Shown: positions 12,501 through 27,500 of the stretch, in pieces
Layout: the number at the start of each line of letters is the position of its first letter
Numbering within the stretch: the stretch's first letter is position 1
Assembly: GCA_902702965.1 (NCBI GenBank)
Contig: CACRXP010000426.1
Span: 463,363 to 527,362 of the forward strand
Length of the DNA stretch: 64,000 nt
Direction of reading: 5' to 3'
Source of the DNA: Spirometra erinaceieuropaei
Lineage: Eukaryota > Platyhelminthes > Cestoda > Diphyllobothriidea > Diphyllobothriidae
The notes under the pieces: generated by a model
The model's input: only the letters and a program-made list of their open reading frames with translations
Told to the model about the DNA's origin: nothing
Database searches by the model: none
Made by a program: the position numbers and the translations under genes

Positions 12501-15500
12501 CATAAGAAAGATCCTTTACATTATCAGCAAACACAAACACCAATGACTTTACATAGGCCAGATGCTAATTACTACACGGAGCTTAGACCCATATCCCAAT
12601 AAACCTTTCCTGTGTTTCGTAGAGTATGGCTGGCAACAAGTTCGGACTATAAAAGCGGGCCACAGCTGTGAACAATTACAACGAATAAATCGAGATACTG
12701 CCGTTGTAAATCCAAACCTAATCAACAGAAAATGTGACATTCTGCTGCGTGACGACGCGAGACCTCATTTAGCGCAACAGAATCAGAACAAGATCCGAGA
12801 TTTAGGGCGGTAACTTTTTCCCCATCCACCCAATTAACCTTGTTATGGGTCAGGTGATTATCGTCTCTTCAGATTTCTACAGCACTTTCTGGGCGGAAAA
12901 AACTACTCGAAATAACGATCACCCCAAAACGAAGACTTTGAAATCCTCTGCATAAAATAAACTGTTTTTTTAAAGAGGGTATTGAAAACTTTGTTTCGGA
13001 ATGTGCAACAGAGAATAGAATAGAATGTTTTCAGTGAACACTTATCTTGTTCTTTTAAAAAACAACAGTAACAAGTCAAGAATAGAATGTTTTCAGTGAA
13101 CACTTATCTTGTTCTTTTAAAAAACAACAGTACTTTCCTCTATCCCTAGTTTAGTAGTACGTTAGCCGCAATCGATCTCCAGATTGCGGTTGGATTGTGA
13201 ATCACCACTACGGGGCCACTTTTATCTTGAGATAATCCGATTTTAACTGGTTTCCTCGATAGCCTATTTATACATAGACGAAGATCTTTATATAAAATTT
13301 GACACAGTTAGTCTTTTGGCCAAAGTTTGTCGCCATTCTGCCCTCCAAAAGTTATGGTCTTTAAGTCATCTCCGACAAAACCTTCCTGTATTTTTTGGCA
13401 TTTCATAATAATCCTTTTTGACTTAATTACTCATGGGAGTAACAAGGCAAATCAAAATGAAAGACGCCAATGATTAGTAACTCTAGGAAATAAATCAGAA
13501 ATTACCCAGTTACTTCCTTGAACTTGGCGGACTGTTGCACAGAACTGTATCCGGCGTCACTTGTATCGTACGCCTACCACGAAAACATCAATTAGCAGAA
13601 ATATTAAGGAACATTGGTTGTCATCCACGATAAAAAATAAAGATTAAGTGCAGTTTGATAAAACGTATTATTTGCCGGACAAGCTTCAGCTAGCGCGGCA
13701 CGTATGACATAAACGCAGATGTCTAACATCGACTGTGAAAGACTGATGAACATTTTTACCTTCTCTCCGGAATCGCTGATTCCCCGTCACTATTCCTTTT
13801 TCGTCGTTCAAAATTTGCCTAACACAAAATCGCCCGTGCGTGTGACATTTATCGATTTTTTTCTGACTGCGGGACAGAGTATTGATGCTTCGTCTTGGCT
13901 TGGAACGTCGATCTGCAGCGCACGTGGGCGCCGCCATGACGACACGAAAATCAATAATACAGACGTGTTAAGGGTAGCCACAAGGGAGGGTGTAAGGACC
14001 ATCGGATTTAGAAATGTTCATTCTGGATTCCATTATCAAAGTCAATGGCACCTCTAAGTGGATGGAACAGCCAACATTGTCGGTTTACTGCCGTCAACAT
14101 CCTCTTGACCTTGCCATTTTTGGCTGGACACGGGAATAAGGACGCCCCCTTATCAAGGTCGGCCTTACGCTAACCTTATTGGAAGTAACTATTACCGTTT
14201 CCTAACTTTAAGCCAAACCCTAACCCCAACCCGTCTAACCCTAAAATTAGTACTAACTCCCATAAACCTAATCTCGTTTGCATTAAAAGAGAAAGAAACA
14301 TTTAATTAAGAAGGCTCCTTTTTCTGAAGAGGAGACATCATACTTACCCGAGCCGTTTTCCTGAAATTAGAATTGCTCTTCCATGTGTGCATCACGAGAT
14401 GAGCGTAGAGGCGTCTAGGAACAGCCCTTTCAATGGAATTGTACCAATTGACAATCTGGGCGATAAGTCGGACAGTAGCCTCTTTCCGGACGGCATCGAT
14501 ATCGCCAACCGCAAGACCGACCTGGAAATAAAGCCAGGAATATTAACAAATATCCCAGGAAAGTGGCAGCAATAATGAAAAGGTCGATGAAGGGATGGAT
14601 ATGAGAAAACTGGTGTTCGACCACCAAGAGATTCTTTGATCCCTACAGAGTTTGGTTTAGTAGTAGTATTTGTGAGCAAGATGACTGAAGGTTGCGCAGA
14701 TGGGCAGAAAGTTGACGAATTGCGAAAACCTCGCTAATGATCATCAAAAAGTGAGCGACCGATCATAATAAAGACCGACACATAAGATTTTAAGAATACA
14801 TGATTTATCTTCAAATAAGTGCAAGAAAGAAGGCTTTTGCGCATGCTTTATGGGAAATATGTTTTAATTTTTAAGGACACCAAAAATCGATAAAGCAAGT
14901 GTTTTATCGATTGTGATTTTTGGAGGTGGTCAAAAAATGTATTCAGGAGTCAACACTCCGGAGTGTATGACGTATCATGGGATTACGTTGCAAGATAATA
15001 AATCTTACAGCCCCACTTGAGCACCTCTTCCCAATCGAAAACGTATTTCAGCATTTCGGTTAACATTTTGAAAGATTAGTCACTACAAATTAACGCTGTT
15101 TCGCAAAGTTATTTCGCTTGAAGCGTATACCTAACTGAATATTCTCTGCCGCTTCTGATGAACGTTTTCCGAACAGTCTCCACATTTCCAACTTTTCATC
15201 TGATTTTTTACTAATCTTATGTCATAAGACGAAAGCAAGCAGATAAAGTCGGTTTTAGTGAGAACAGGGGCAGAGGCGACATTCACTATATTTCCGCCAC
15301 CTTCGATTTCCCGTCCTCCTCTTTATCTCACTAACCAACCAGAAATGCAGCCAACTAGAAATCGTGGCGTTGTGGCATGCATTCTCCGTGTTTGGTTCTA
15401 AGAATAATAAGAGTTTGCATTTCCATCATGCCTGACTTCGCGTGCCTTGCTACCCGACAATTTGACCGTCGTTACCGACGGCGTCTACCGTGTTCTCCAC

Positions 15501-18500
15501 AACTGGGTGAGAGCAGAGACGGCGACTTGGGCGTAAATCCGTTTGTAGTGATGGAAGACTTGCTCTGCGTCTACCGCACTCCCTCCCCCGCCACCACATG
15601 GGTTTGATGTCATGACAGTCAAGAAGACCCGAGGCAGGAGGGGACTTAGGTGGCTGGTACGGCGAAAACCCACCCTTGGTTGCATCTCCGTGCATCCTGA
15701 TCCACAGTAAAAACTTATTAGTGTTTTACACGACAGCGAAAGGAAAACGGCGGCTCGGATTCGGATCGGCGTGGCGTGGGCCTGCATCTGGGCATGCCGT
15801 CCAACTTCCAATGTCGCAGTTTGTTATGGGTGCGCAGGAACGACTACTGGACCCCGATCTATGCGTACTTGGTCAACACATCTGTTGCCCTCAACCACGG
15901 CGAACATTATAACTGTTAACGCATACCAACGATGAGATTTGGGTTGTTACTGAGAGGCCAATTTGACTGGTCTGAGAATACTCCAATTCCTGTTGTTTGA
16001 ATCAGCGGTGGAGATAGAATCAAAGACTTTCATGCTGAAAAATATCCTTTCTAATTAGTTTTCTATTAATAATTAGGATTATTTCGCCACGTCGAACGTA
16101 ACAAACATCCTTTTATAACGGCTGTGTGACTTAACCCTCGTGCAGCTCCCAGCCGGACGATGGAAGATACTTCTTAGCGTCCTAATCACAAATGTCCTGA
16201 ATCGTCGAGAGTATTTTTAGTAACTTTAAGATGTTTTCATGACCTTCCGATAGCACATTTCGTTCAAAAGTCGAAGAAAAATTGTTTCAACAGAACATTT
16301 AGAAAACTTTTATGCCCTACGATATCTCTACTGATTACATGGTAACTATTTAGTCTTCACATTTATGTCTCCTTTATGCTAGTTTTATACGCGATGGTAT
16401 TAGGGTCGGAATGCCTTTTCTTCAAGCCTCTGACGGGAACAATTTTCGAACGTTGATCCTTGACTGTTTCCACTTTACCGTTCGCCGATCCGCAAAAAAA
16501 TCCATTAAAACACTCATAAGACCATAAGGCGAAGTGGCTGTGTCATGAAACAACGCACCAATTACAGACTTGTTACCTAAACTCGGTACAGCCATTTTCT
16601 TGCTAAAAGTAAGGTTTGAGATGTGTGTGCAGTCCGCGTATTCCAATGCAGTATATGCGTCAGACCATTTGATACTGACAGGTCAGGACTCCACCAAAAC
16701 CATAGAGATGTGAATTTTGATAACAAGATGACTGTGCATACCGTGAAGGGAGGTAAACTACTACTATAACATGCTGTTTATTTGCCAGGAAGCTAATAAA
16801 ACGCGTTTTCGACAAAATTTTGCCTGACTGGTTTGCCATGTGTTCAGACACTCCGGTAGAAAAATAGGTAGATCAGTCGAAGAAGAATTGATCCCTTCTG
16901 AACGCTTTTGCCGTATTACCCCAGAACTGGAATATCTGCAATGAAAATTACCTAAAGAAGCGTGCCCAAGTTATAATGTCATTGAACTCTTCCGTTAGAA
17001 AAAAAAACCTGTTTCAGTGCCTGCCCAAATGTGCTCGAAGAAAAGTGATAGAATTTGCGTTCGTATAGAAGAGAGAATAGAACGAGGTTTCCACTGGAAA
17101 GAAGAACTATTTTCCAGGCTGCTTCTGAATGGTGGATCACCCGGCGACGTAACAAACAAATGATCTTTTCAAGCACTTTTATCCACTTTTCCAGTCATAA
17201 GAACGAAGAGATATTATTCCCCCAGTCCGCATCCTACGGACAGACAGAAGGACAAGTCACCGGTCCAGATGAATGCCCTTTCACGTACAGTAGACTGGAT
17301 TGTCCCTAGTAGTTGAGGCTTGTTCAGTAGGATGGGAGAGAACAGACCAGTAGGGTTCGGACAGTCGCCACTTCTACCTTCAACCGCCTAGTAGACGCCA
17401 GTCATAGACTGTACCTCAGTTATGTCTTTATTCAATCTACAGAGTATTGTGGAAGCGCCAAAAATTGCCACTTAAGGGCTTTCCAGCAAACACGAAAGCG
17501 ACTGCAATCGCCTTCGTTCTTGCACTGCGATTGCCGTGGTCACCGTTGACCTGTCAAAGGCGCGTAGACGAATTGGCGCCGGCACATTCTAATCTATTTC
17601 CCCTCCACACTTCTTTTTCATCCCAGAAACTGTCTACTGTTTTCATTTGCGGTGCCCAATCAGACATTGACTCGCTACATAGCCGAACAGGTCTGCTGAA
17701 GAGTGATCGTAAATATTTTAACCTGCCGTCTTCTGTATCCTTCAGAGGGGACACTTTCCGGTCGACGGTTTGTGAATTTTAACTAAAAGACAAATTTTGT
17801 CCAGGTGAACCATCAGGGCATCCCTAGACTTCTGCTAAAACCTGGAGCTACCAAATGATTCACTTTCACTGAGCTTTTTGACCCTGGAGCAATCCCAGGA
17901 GAGCTTCCAGTAGTAAAGCAAAGGCGTGCACACCAGGAGGTTTGTGAGGATCATTGGCGAGCAGAGGAGGAAGGCGATGAACATGACGAGGGTGACTTCC
18001 GGGAAGTGCAGAGTGATTTGATAGTCATCCGTCAGTGGGTTGATAATGGTGTCAATGAAATTGAAGTCCCCCAGCGACATGGAGAGGACATTGAGAAGCG
18101 TCAGTTGTGGGTTTTGGAACGCCTGCAGGGTTGAGCTAATGGGCTGCATAAAGGTTTCGTTGGTTTTCAGATGGTGGATGAGGCGGTAAGGCGTGAAGCA
18201 GTCCTTTAGCGCCGCCTGTTCTGTTGCAGATTTGCTGAAAAAGTCCTAAAATAAAGTCAGGGGATTGGTTGAGCCGCTCGCCAGCTAGGCGCATTGAATT
18301 GCAGTAGGCATTTCGTCAAGTCAACGGGGTGATCAGTCCAGTACGTGGCCTATCTCGTGCAACTTGGCAACAGAAAATGGTTTGAGAATTTTCGGATAGC
18401 TTAAATATTTTGCATTTTGTTCTCTTGACCGTTTTCTTTAAAGAAATGCCTTTATGCAACTTTATCAAGCAAAATATCCATATATTTGGGCAAATATATA

Positions 18501-21500
18501 CGTTATGATATATAAGGGCAATCTTGGGCATGTCTTTGACTCTGTCTAAGTATGTGAGTTTTTTTCTATCAAAGTAGTATACTCTTAAGGGTTTCTCCAA
18601 AAAGTCTTCCGCACTTGAGAATTGAGTTTTTGCCCTTTGCTGATCGCAGAAATCGGCTTGCTAACACGGAGGCTACTTTTGAGAACGAGACGTTTCATCG
18701 AGCTCTAAAGGTCGAAATAGCAAATTTGTGCGATTTCGTGTTCAAAAGTGCTGTAATAATTCATACAGTCAATTTTTCGTTGGAATGGACCGAAATTCCT
18801 TTGCCACTCCAAAAGTATACCTTCAGATACCAGATCAATATTTACCGATTAGGCATTTTCAGTTTCAAACATATAAGGACTTGCCGAAGCAGGCAGGCAG
18901 GGCAAAATTTATTGGTGCCCAAAAATTTCGCGAAGACTCGTCAGCTGCGTCCTGTCGCCAGTGCGTCTGCAGAGTACTATGGAAACGTCAAAGACTGCCA
19001 CAATTAACGTTCAATCTCTTTTAAACAGCCAATTACAGTAGGTGGGCTAACTCATGAAATGTTGACTGAAATCCCAAAGTGCGTTTTCTTTTTAAAAATA
19101 TTAAGTTTGGTTGTAAAACTAATCATCTTGTTGCGTAATTCTACGGGAATTCAGTTACCTCAGAATGAACTTCTCTTTGGCTGCATGCGACAACTATACT
19201 CTGTAAAAAATCTACTTAAATATCATGTATTTTTCTCATTACCTGTTGATGCCCTTAAGAATTCAATTATATTTCATGGAAAGCATGCAGAAAAATATTC
19301 ATTCTTTTGCTCATTTGGTAGAAAATGACGTTTTCCTTCTATGTCATACTCAAAAAGGGTAAACGTCGGTTTTCAGACATTTTTGTTTCATTCACTGTAC
19401 CCCGCCCTATGTAAATGTATTGGCCTGATGAGAAATAACCGAAATGAACGTTCACTCGCCTGTAATTTAAAACCTTACTTTTATCGATTTCTTCAATTCT
19501 CGAATAATTTTTAACCCAGCCTGCCACTAAACTTGCATTCAGGGTTTAAAACTACAAGCCGTATATCTCTGCTGTACAGAAATCCATACAATTCTCTATG
19601 GTATAACGAGAAGACCATTTATATTTTATAAGATCTGGCAGTGGATTTGAGTTACATCAATAACTGTAAAAGCTACACTGGCAAATTCAGTAAGAATATG
19701 TGGCTAGCCTAACCTTTCCATGGTAGCATTTAGCTCCATGACATTCACTTCCCCTTTCTTTGTGTTTGTTTACGCTTTTTTGACTGTTCTTCCCATACTG
19801 CGTTAGAGTTACTTATTTTATCGTTTACCCGGCAATACCCAAAACCTTGATCTTTCTTCTGCATTTATTTTCTGCAGGAATTCAAATCTGTTGTATTCTT
19901 CTCGCTTGTTATGTATGGTATGAAGCGACAGGACGTAGTTGACAAGCCGTCGCGGATGTTTTCGGTGCTGATAAATCCTGCCCTGCTTGCTTGCTTCAGA
20001 TTCGTACCGGGACAAAATGCTCCAGCTATAAAGCTTTAGTTTTTGTGCGGTTTTCTTTTGGCGTGTACGTAGTTTAGAAATGAAACGAGCTAAACATTTA
20101 CAATTTCAACAAAATAGCAGTATTCACATGGCCAGTCTGTCGTACATTCATAATCGTAGAACGAAGCCTACAAGTCAACAAAGATAGCGGAAATGGACGC
20201 AGTATCTAGCGAGGGGCATGTTCTTACGTTTGCGGAGGAAAAATATCTGCATATTTTAGCACCGTGAAAGAAAAGGCCTGGTGTTATATTCCTTTTTGAT
20301 TTCACCACACAAAAATGTAAAGTACGCAGGCTTCCGTTAGGGGAGGTCAGTTTTAAGACACTGCCTAAAAGGCAATTTATTAGAGGATGTTTTCTAAATG
20401 CTCGAAAGTCCATTCGTTGTTGGCTTTTTTGTGGATATTCCTTTTCCTCCCCGATGAGGTTTCATGTTTTATATGACCCAAACGACCTTCTGCATGGAAA
20501 TGCATGCGTAGATGATTCATATTCACCTAACTGTAAAATACTCGGCGCCTCGGTGGGGTTCGAACCCACGCAGTAAGGGGAAGGCTTTAGTACAGCCAAC
20601 GATCTAACCGCTTGAGCTACGAAGCCTCGCCGGATGACGAGAGTTTAATCATATCTGGGTCAAGTTTTTCACAGTTGGACCAATATGAATTATTCAAAAT
20701 CTGCAAAAACATCTGTGAATGCCTAAATATTCTTTAGTTCGATATATAACCTTAAGGAATATTTCATTTTAAGGCTTCTAAAAAGCATGCAAGCGAAAAT
20801 CTATCCCTGCGTTCAGCCGACTGAAAAACTGAAAATCGTGAAGTGCCCAGCTATATTTCGAGGCTGATTTTAAGTTCAGAGTAGGCCAGTACAAACGTAA
20901 GCGTGGGTAGCGGCGGTCTTGATATGAAAACAGAACAAAAGACCAGTCAGCTGAATTGGTTCTACTGCCAGAATTTTTTTTATTTGAAGGAGAGTGTGTA
21001 GCTGGCGCTGTCACGTGCCGGTGGAGATACTGGTTAGCGTCGGCCCCGTATGAAGGCCGTGAGAATTTAATAACCTGGCCAATTGACCAGGTTGAACGGT
21101 TGAACCGTTGAACGGTTCTTGCCTTGCTCGTTGTATGGGCCACGTTCAACGCCCACGAACAACCAGAACAACCACCAGGGTCCCGCTAATGACCAATTTG
21201 TCTATTGTCTCCCCTTGTTTATGCAGCCGGCTGCGTTCCCCCCTTTCGTAATCTCAGTGTTAGGATTTAAACTGCTCTTATCCGTTTTCTCCCCCTGCTT
21301 CCGTACCCCTTTATTATCTAACCCGTTATTATAATAGTATCCCATTCAGACTATATCCTTCTAATGTTTGAAGTGTGGCGTCTGCATGCCGATAACTGAG
21401 GTACTAATACTCAGTCCCCCGTAGGTCGTCACATATTTTGGTGGCAGCGGTGGGATTAGGGGATCCATGTAACTGGCGGTCATAGATGAGGGATACATTG

Positions 21501-24500
21501 GGATCGGACGCTTGCATTTGAGCCCACTGCTCCTGGGCTGCCTGTGATATTTGGATAGCTGCCACAGGAAAGGCGTCGTTCGGTGTCCTCGTCGGGGGGA
21601 GTGGTGGACGGGAGAGAGTGTCGGCGTTATTGTGACGTTTCCCAGGGAATGTCTGAACGAGAAGTCAGCATGATGAACTTTTCTAGTCCGACCGTGTCTG
21701 TGGAGTGGTTTACAAGCTGGTCCGTCGCATTATTTCTTTCTCGTGTAGACTTACCTCTGGTTCGGGTATTCTGAATAGGACGTAGAAGGGCACTGCACAG
21801 GAGATCATCACCAGAATGACGACGATGGCACTCTTTCCAAGCGTTTTTGCCACTTGGAAAAACATGACGACGAAAATGCCCACAGCGTCAAAACTAAAAC
21901 AAAGGAAATGCTCCTGAAGTCTCATCAGTCATTGACTGTGTGCTTCTTGAATGAAACAGTATGGGCTTTGAAGCCCAGCACGGTGTTTGTACTTAGAATC
22001 TCAGCTACGCGGTACCATCGCCATAACAATGGGTCTCGCGAATTAAATTTCTTATTCAATGGTCACCGACAATTTTGCGTCAACTGTTTCTGATTGGATC
22101 CCCTCCCGAGGATTCTGTGGACCAACTCCTATCCTACTCCTCTTCCAGTGTTTCTATGCACTCCAAATCCACGGTGCCGAGAGGTCGACTGTACAGTTTG
22201 ACAACCAATCACGGCCTATCCCGAACGCCCGGGGCTAGACTCAGCTGTTTTCGACTTCCGATTAAGTGCTCTTAGAGTTAAGAAAATACAATGCGTGTTC
22301 TATCTCATGGAATCTGATAACGGGAACTGATGAGAGAATTTCTGGACGCCTTTAACGTTTAGCATTTTGTTCGCTCATCCACTTCCTTCAATAAAAGGCC
22401 TTTTTCTTGTGCAGAAATTGTGTTTACGTAATTATATCAAATAAAATATCAGTAAATTTTAGCGAAAATGGATGTTGGAATATATAAATGCGATTTTTAT
22501 GCTAATACATGTCCTAGACTCCGGTTACGCATCTGAGCGACTTTTTCATTGAAAGGATAGTAATTTACCCGCGAGAGTTTTAATGAACAGTTTAAGCCGA
22601 ACTTGGAAATTTAGTTTATGTCCGATGTTAACCATGGTAATCAACCTGCTAACAAAAAGGTTTTTAAGAATACCTGAGAATTAAACACCAATGTGGACGG
22701 TTAAATTGCTCACAGGTCAAGATTTTAGGTGCTGAGCTGAGGGTAATCCTAAATTCCTGTAACACAGGTCTAGAACTACATTTATAGTGGATCACTTATC
22801 GAAAATTAAGTAAATGCGGATAAGCGTCAGCAGCAAAGAGCAGCATAAAACAGCTTATTAGTTAACTTCAGGTGATTTTCAATGCTTAGCGGTATTGTTA
22901 GCGCGAAATATTTCAAAATGCGTGCGCTGTACCTGAGTCCGTTTTACATGTCTGCACTGAACAAACTGCAAGCACACAATATTGTGTGATCTTTTCGCAG
23001 CAAAGATTTCTCGGAATTTTCAAAGTTTCATGACCCCAGAGTGATTTTAATCGCTTAAGGTTTTCGAAGATAGGCGAATTTAAATGTGCCCTATTCCGCT
23101 TGTTAAAACCAGTCGATTTATGTGCACAGAGATTTTATGGGACCTGATGGCGGTCAAAGTTATCCCAACATGTTAATATGACGCCTACTGATGTATTATC
23201 AGGGCAAGAATATGGCTGCGGTGGATGCCCGTCCCTTGCGTTTACACGTTCTTTGCCTGGAAAAGCTTTTCGTTTATAATCGGCTATTAAAATTTATTTT
23301 CAGCAATTACACTATCCTCCCTAAAGCCAGAAGTATGCGCTGTATAGAAAGTACGCTTAATAAGCATACAAACACCAGAAAAAGTACCATCTTCTTTTTC
23401 AGGATAATGTTTGATTGTTTTGAAAAAAGGGGAATATTGTTCGATTGTGGTCGTCTATGCCTTGAAGTGGATTAAACGAATATTTTATATTTTATTTATT
23501 AAATCTCATAATTCTGCTGGATATCAAATAAATACCGGTGTTCGCACCTTATACACTCGCGAACGCACTTAATTTTCCACAATGTTTCCCGCCTGCTAAT
23601 GATTTCTTAATATTGACAGAATGAATTCGGCAGAACGCTAGTACTGACAAAGACAAGGAAGACAAGAATGGCCATTTCTGGTTTATCAGACGTCATCAGC
23701 CAGTCATGCCCAACCCTGAAGAGTGGAAAACCTGGGACGCGATTCTGTGACCTGCTAGATAGAAGTCAGTGCCTCTAACCACTGAGCCACGGGCTCGTTG
23801 TCCTGTCGGTTTCGATCGAGAATGTATAATGGTAAAGGGACGTCCACCTATTGTTATTTACAGAACTCATTCGTCCCGTTGTGCCTTACGTACTGTCTCT
23901 CGCTTTAGCCCAACCAGCAACCGAAGAGCACCGCATACTGTGTGCCGAATGTTGTTACCGACAAAGCATCGAATGTGGTCATTTCTACAATAAGTAGGCA
24001 ATAGAAATCTCAACCTACCGCATGAGGTGAATTACGAAGTAGCTCCATGCCAAGAAGGCAGCGATTGCGCTCAGCTCAACAAAATGATGGTTCACCTGCC
24101 GCATGGAGTTCAGCACAGCAAAGCCTATTGCGACAGAATATACAGCAAGCGCGTAGATCGCAAGGCCACTTTTGTAAAATCGGAAACCCTGTATGACCAG
24201 AACACAATAAAATCATTTCGACCGAAACATAATGCAGAACTGACCTTGAAGAATAATAAATATGCTAATAACAAGTAACCTACCGGGTCGTGTTCACGTA
24301 ATTCTTTATTCGTCTGAACAACACTGAAGGGTAATTGCAAAAGGCGGCACAACTGAAGTGCTTGATGGTTGATTTTACCTGGAACCACGACCGAGGTATC
24401 GGAACAATTTTGAAACTTATTTCACGCTAAAATACGCCGATGTGAAACGATTGGTGACTCATAATTGTCGTTTAAGTGCAGTTTGCCCTGAGGTCCCATT

Positions 24501-27500
24501 GCCAAAAATTATCAGTCAGTCGTTACTTGAGCCCCAAATGGCGTTATTAGCTCAGCGATATCTCATTTTTTAATTTTTGGGCGACAGCCTACAGTTATCC
24601 ACTCAGTAACTAAGGCCTCAAGATTACGCCTCTGTGATTTCAATCTTCAGACTTTTCATTAAAATGCACCTGCAACTTTTATTTCATGAAGAATACGCAG
24701 TCATAATTCTTGGAAGGTGAGTGTATGAAGAGGAAAAGCTGCGATCACCGGAATATGAAGTTTATTGCCCTGGCGTTCCAGATTTTCACTCAAGCCCATC
24801 ATCAGAGACAGTCGCGGATCGACAGTCGCAGTTGACTGTTTTAAATTCTGGCTTCGAGTGAGAATCCAAACCGTCAGGCCAGTGATTGCATCCTCTCCTG
24901 GACTGCTTCCTGGAACCCACCCGTTCGCTTCTATCGGTAAGTGAGTATATGTTGTCCAGCATGCGTCACTATCACGGACAGGGTTTATTCTGCAGGGTAT
25001 AATTTCTGTATTTGGGAATGTCTTACAAAGAACCTACTGATTGTCTAAAAAGGGATCTTCATTGGACGTGTCTTTTATGTTAAATTGTGTCTACTGCTGG
25101 TATCTGAGCAGTTTGTTAATTTCCGATTTGCGTGACAGGAGAAATGTCAAGGAAAATACTGAAAGTTACTTACCTCCTTAAAGATGAACAGTACCTCCTT
25201 TAGGAGGTAAATGCCTGCAATCACACCAACAATGACACCACACGCGGAGTGCAAGGACAACTTGTCCGCTGAACCGTAGACCTTGGAAGAAGAAGGTAAA
25301 AGCAATTACATCGAATTCGGACTCATTCACAGAGCGCAGTATTAAAAAACGTACTAGCTCAAAGCAGTCGACAGTAGTTTCGCCCGAATCGATGTGTCGC
25401 AGCGGTTCGTGATCCAGGACCATGAAGGAGAGGCAGATAAGGAAGAGAATATAAAAGGCCGTGCTGAAACAATGCAGCCAGATTCCATAATGACGCCTGT
25501 TGGAAACAAGAAAACGGAAGAGTTTGCCTTTGAACACGACTCAAAACGACAAAGGGACAGAATGGGAATGCTGATGCCCAGCAGTCGAGGAATAACAACG
25601 GAGGGGAGACGGCGAAAAATGCCTCAAGCGGCGTAAGACAGGACAAATGCGAGAGGAGACTATCATGGCTGGTCCTCTGAAGCCGGTGGGAATCGAGGTC
25701 GTCTAAATGGGGATGTTAATTTGAGCGTGTTATAGTGATTTTTGTGGGAGCTTGGAATACCACCATGCACACGCAGCACCCGCCTCAACTGCCCACACCT
25801 CTTACGCACATAAAGTCATCACATGGGCCTCACTGGCTACATAGGCATACAGGAAAACCTGCCGTTAAACACCACCGGTCAGGCTCCACCAGCACATACA
25901 CCGAATATTGACCTGTCCTACGTCACGCATCAAAAGCACGACATCAACACCTCACACGCTAGTGAAAATCATGGTTTTTAACGTCTCTTTTTGGCTCTCC
26001 TGCCACTGGAACACGTGCGAAATACGAGAAGGTTACCCCATCGGACGAAATCGTGGAAGGGGGCAGGGCCGCTGCGCACAATATCGACATCAGGTGGCCG
26101 ATCGGCGCGGACAATTGATGGGTGAAAGGGACACGGAAGGGGATAGGGGGGAGAGAGTAAGGTCGACTCTCAGCGCATGATTTCTCATTATAAGCGATCT
26201 GGCGCGCTTGAATACTTCGCAATACGCCGGAAGCAGCAATTTAAAATGTTGCCAACTGATGGTACGACTCGGTCCTCCTTTCATGATGAATGGTGAGGCC
26301 GCAGTGTGTTTTTCCTAATGTGGCCTTTACAGCCCTTCCACTCAAATGAGATCCTGTCGGTCCCCTCAAGCTTGCTTTATGCGTAGACCAGGGTCTGTGG
26401 GGGGCAGGCCTGGGCGTCGGTTCGTACAACGCCAGCCACCTGTTGTCTCTCCCCCCCGGTTTTCTTGATTGTCTTGACACCGGTTCCACGTGGGAGAAGA
26501 GGGGGGAGTGTAGTAGATGACCACCATTGTAAACTAATTATTGTACAAGGTGCTGTCACTGTGCCCCATCCTGCTATGGCGCACAGGGTGGAAGTGGTCA
26601 AAAATGACGGCCCGACTGTTGGGTGAGACTCAGAGAACATAAGCCTCACATTCTCAACCTACGTCCAACTTAACCCATTGGCAATAGAAGCGAACAGGCG
26701 AGTTCCAGGTAGCCGTTCAGAAGACGAATATGCGATCACTGCAACAAGAATTTTATTGGCCTGACGTTTCGAATCCTCACTCGAATCCATCATCAGAGAC
26801 ATTCGCAGATAAAGGTGATGGTGGCACAAGGCGTGCAGTATTTATAACACTTGGCTGTCGTGGGACCATATGCGACACTGTAATTAATACCCCTCGCAAT
26901 CACCGCTGGGGTCGTAATTGATGCAGTGGTGACTTGTCAGTCCGAGTCCGATTCGTTAATTACTGTGATTTCGTCATGCAAGCTGGATGCTGGTGTGACG
27001 ATTGCTCGGCAAATTGACTCACTGTCACTGTGATAATTGCTCGCCCGCGCCCTCCCTACGTGACTGATTCCCCTGCCGAGGGAAAATCTTCTAACCCATT
27101 GGTCATATTCTGTCAGGACGACTGGAGCGGATGCGGTAGATACTCGCACAAGCGCCGTGTTTTCAACCCACATGAACCCGCAATGTGTGACCTAGATATT
27201 GTGCAGAAGGGGTTGAGAGTTCATTTCCAGCTGGCCCATCAGCTGGAAGCCAGGCAGGCCTCGAATGGCGAGGTGCAGCGATGACTTAACTGCACAGCAT
27301 TGACCTTCCTTATTCATCCACACACCTTTGCCAATGACAGGAGTGAGGTAAGCCGACAGGTGCTGTAGTAGGACGCAGTGTCTAGTCCTGCAACTGACAT
27401 CATATAGACTTTACCCCCGAAATTAGGCAAGAGATTGGCTCCCTTTCAAGTTGGACTCATGACGTCATCCATTTTGGTGAATCATAGAAAACGCAGGGAA

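Noticed and set aside
13808..13912. Minus-strand segment IDVPSQDEASILCPAVRKKS after a possible acceptor as the missing TRPA1 exon between 14.3 and 7.8 kb
   Set aside because: Similarity to the vertebrate C-terminal linker is marginal, the frame runs into a stop without a good donor, and an alternative frame with donor gtaaaa does not match the phase of the 14.3 kb exon.
15377..15912. Overlapping open frames on both strands at 15.4-15.9 kb
   Set aside because: They fall in a copy of the GC-rich dispersed repeat, where stop codons are rare; no frame is conserved between copies.
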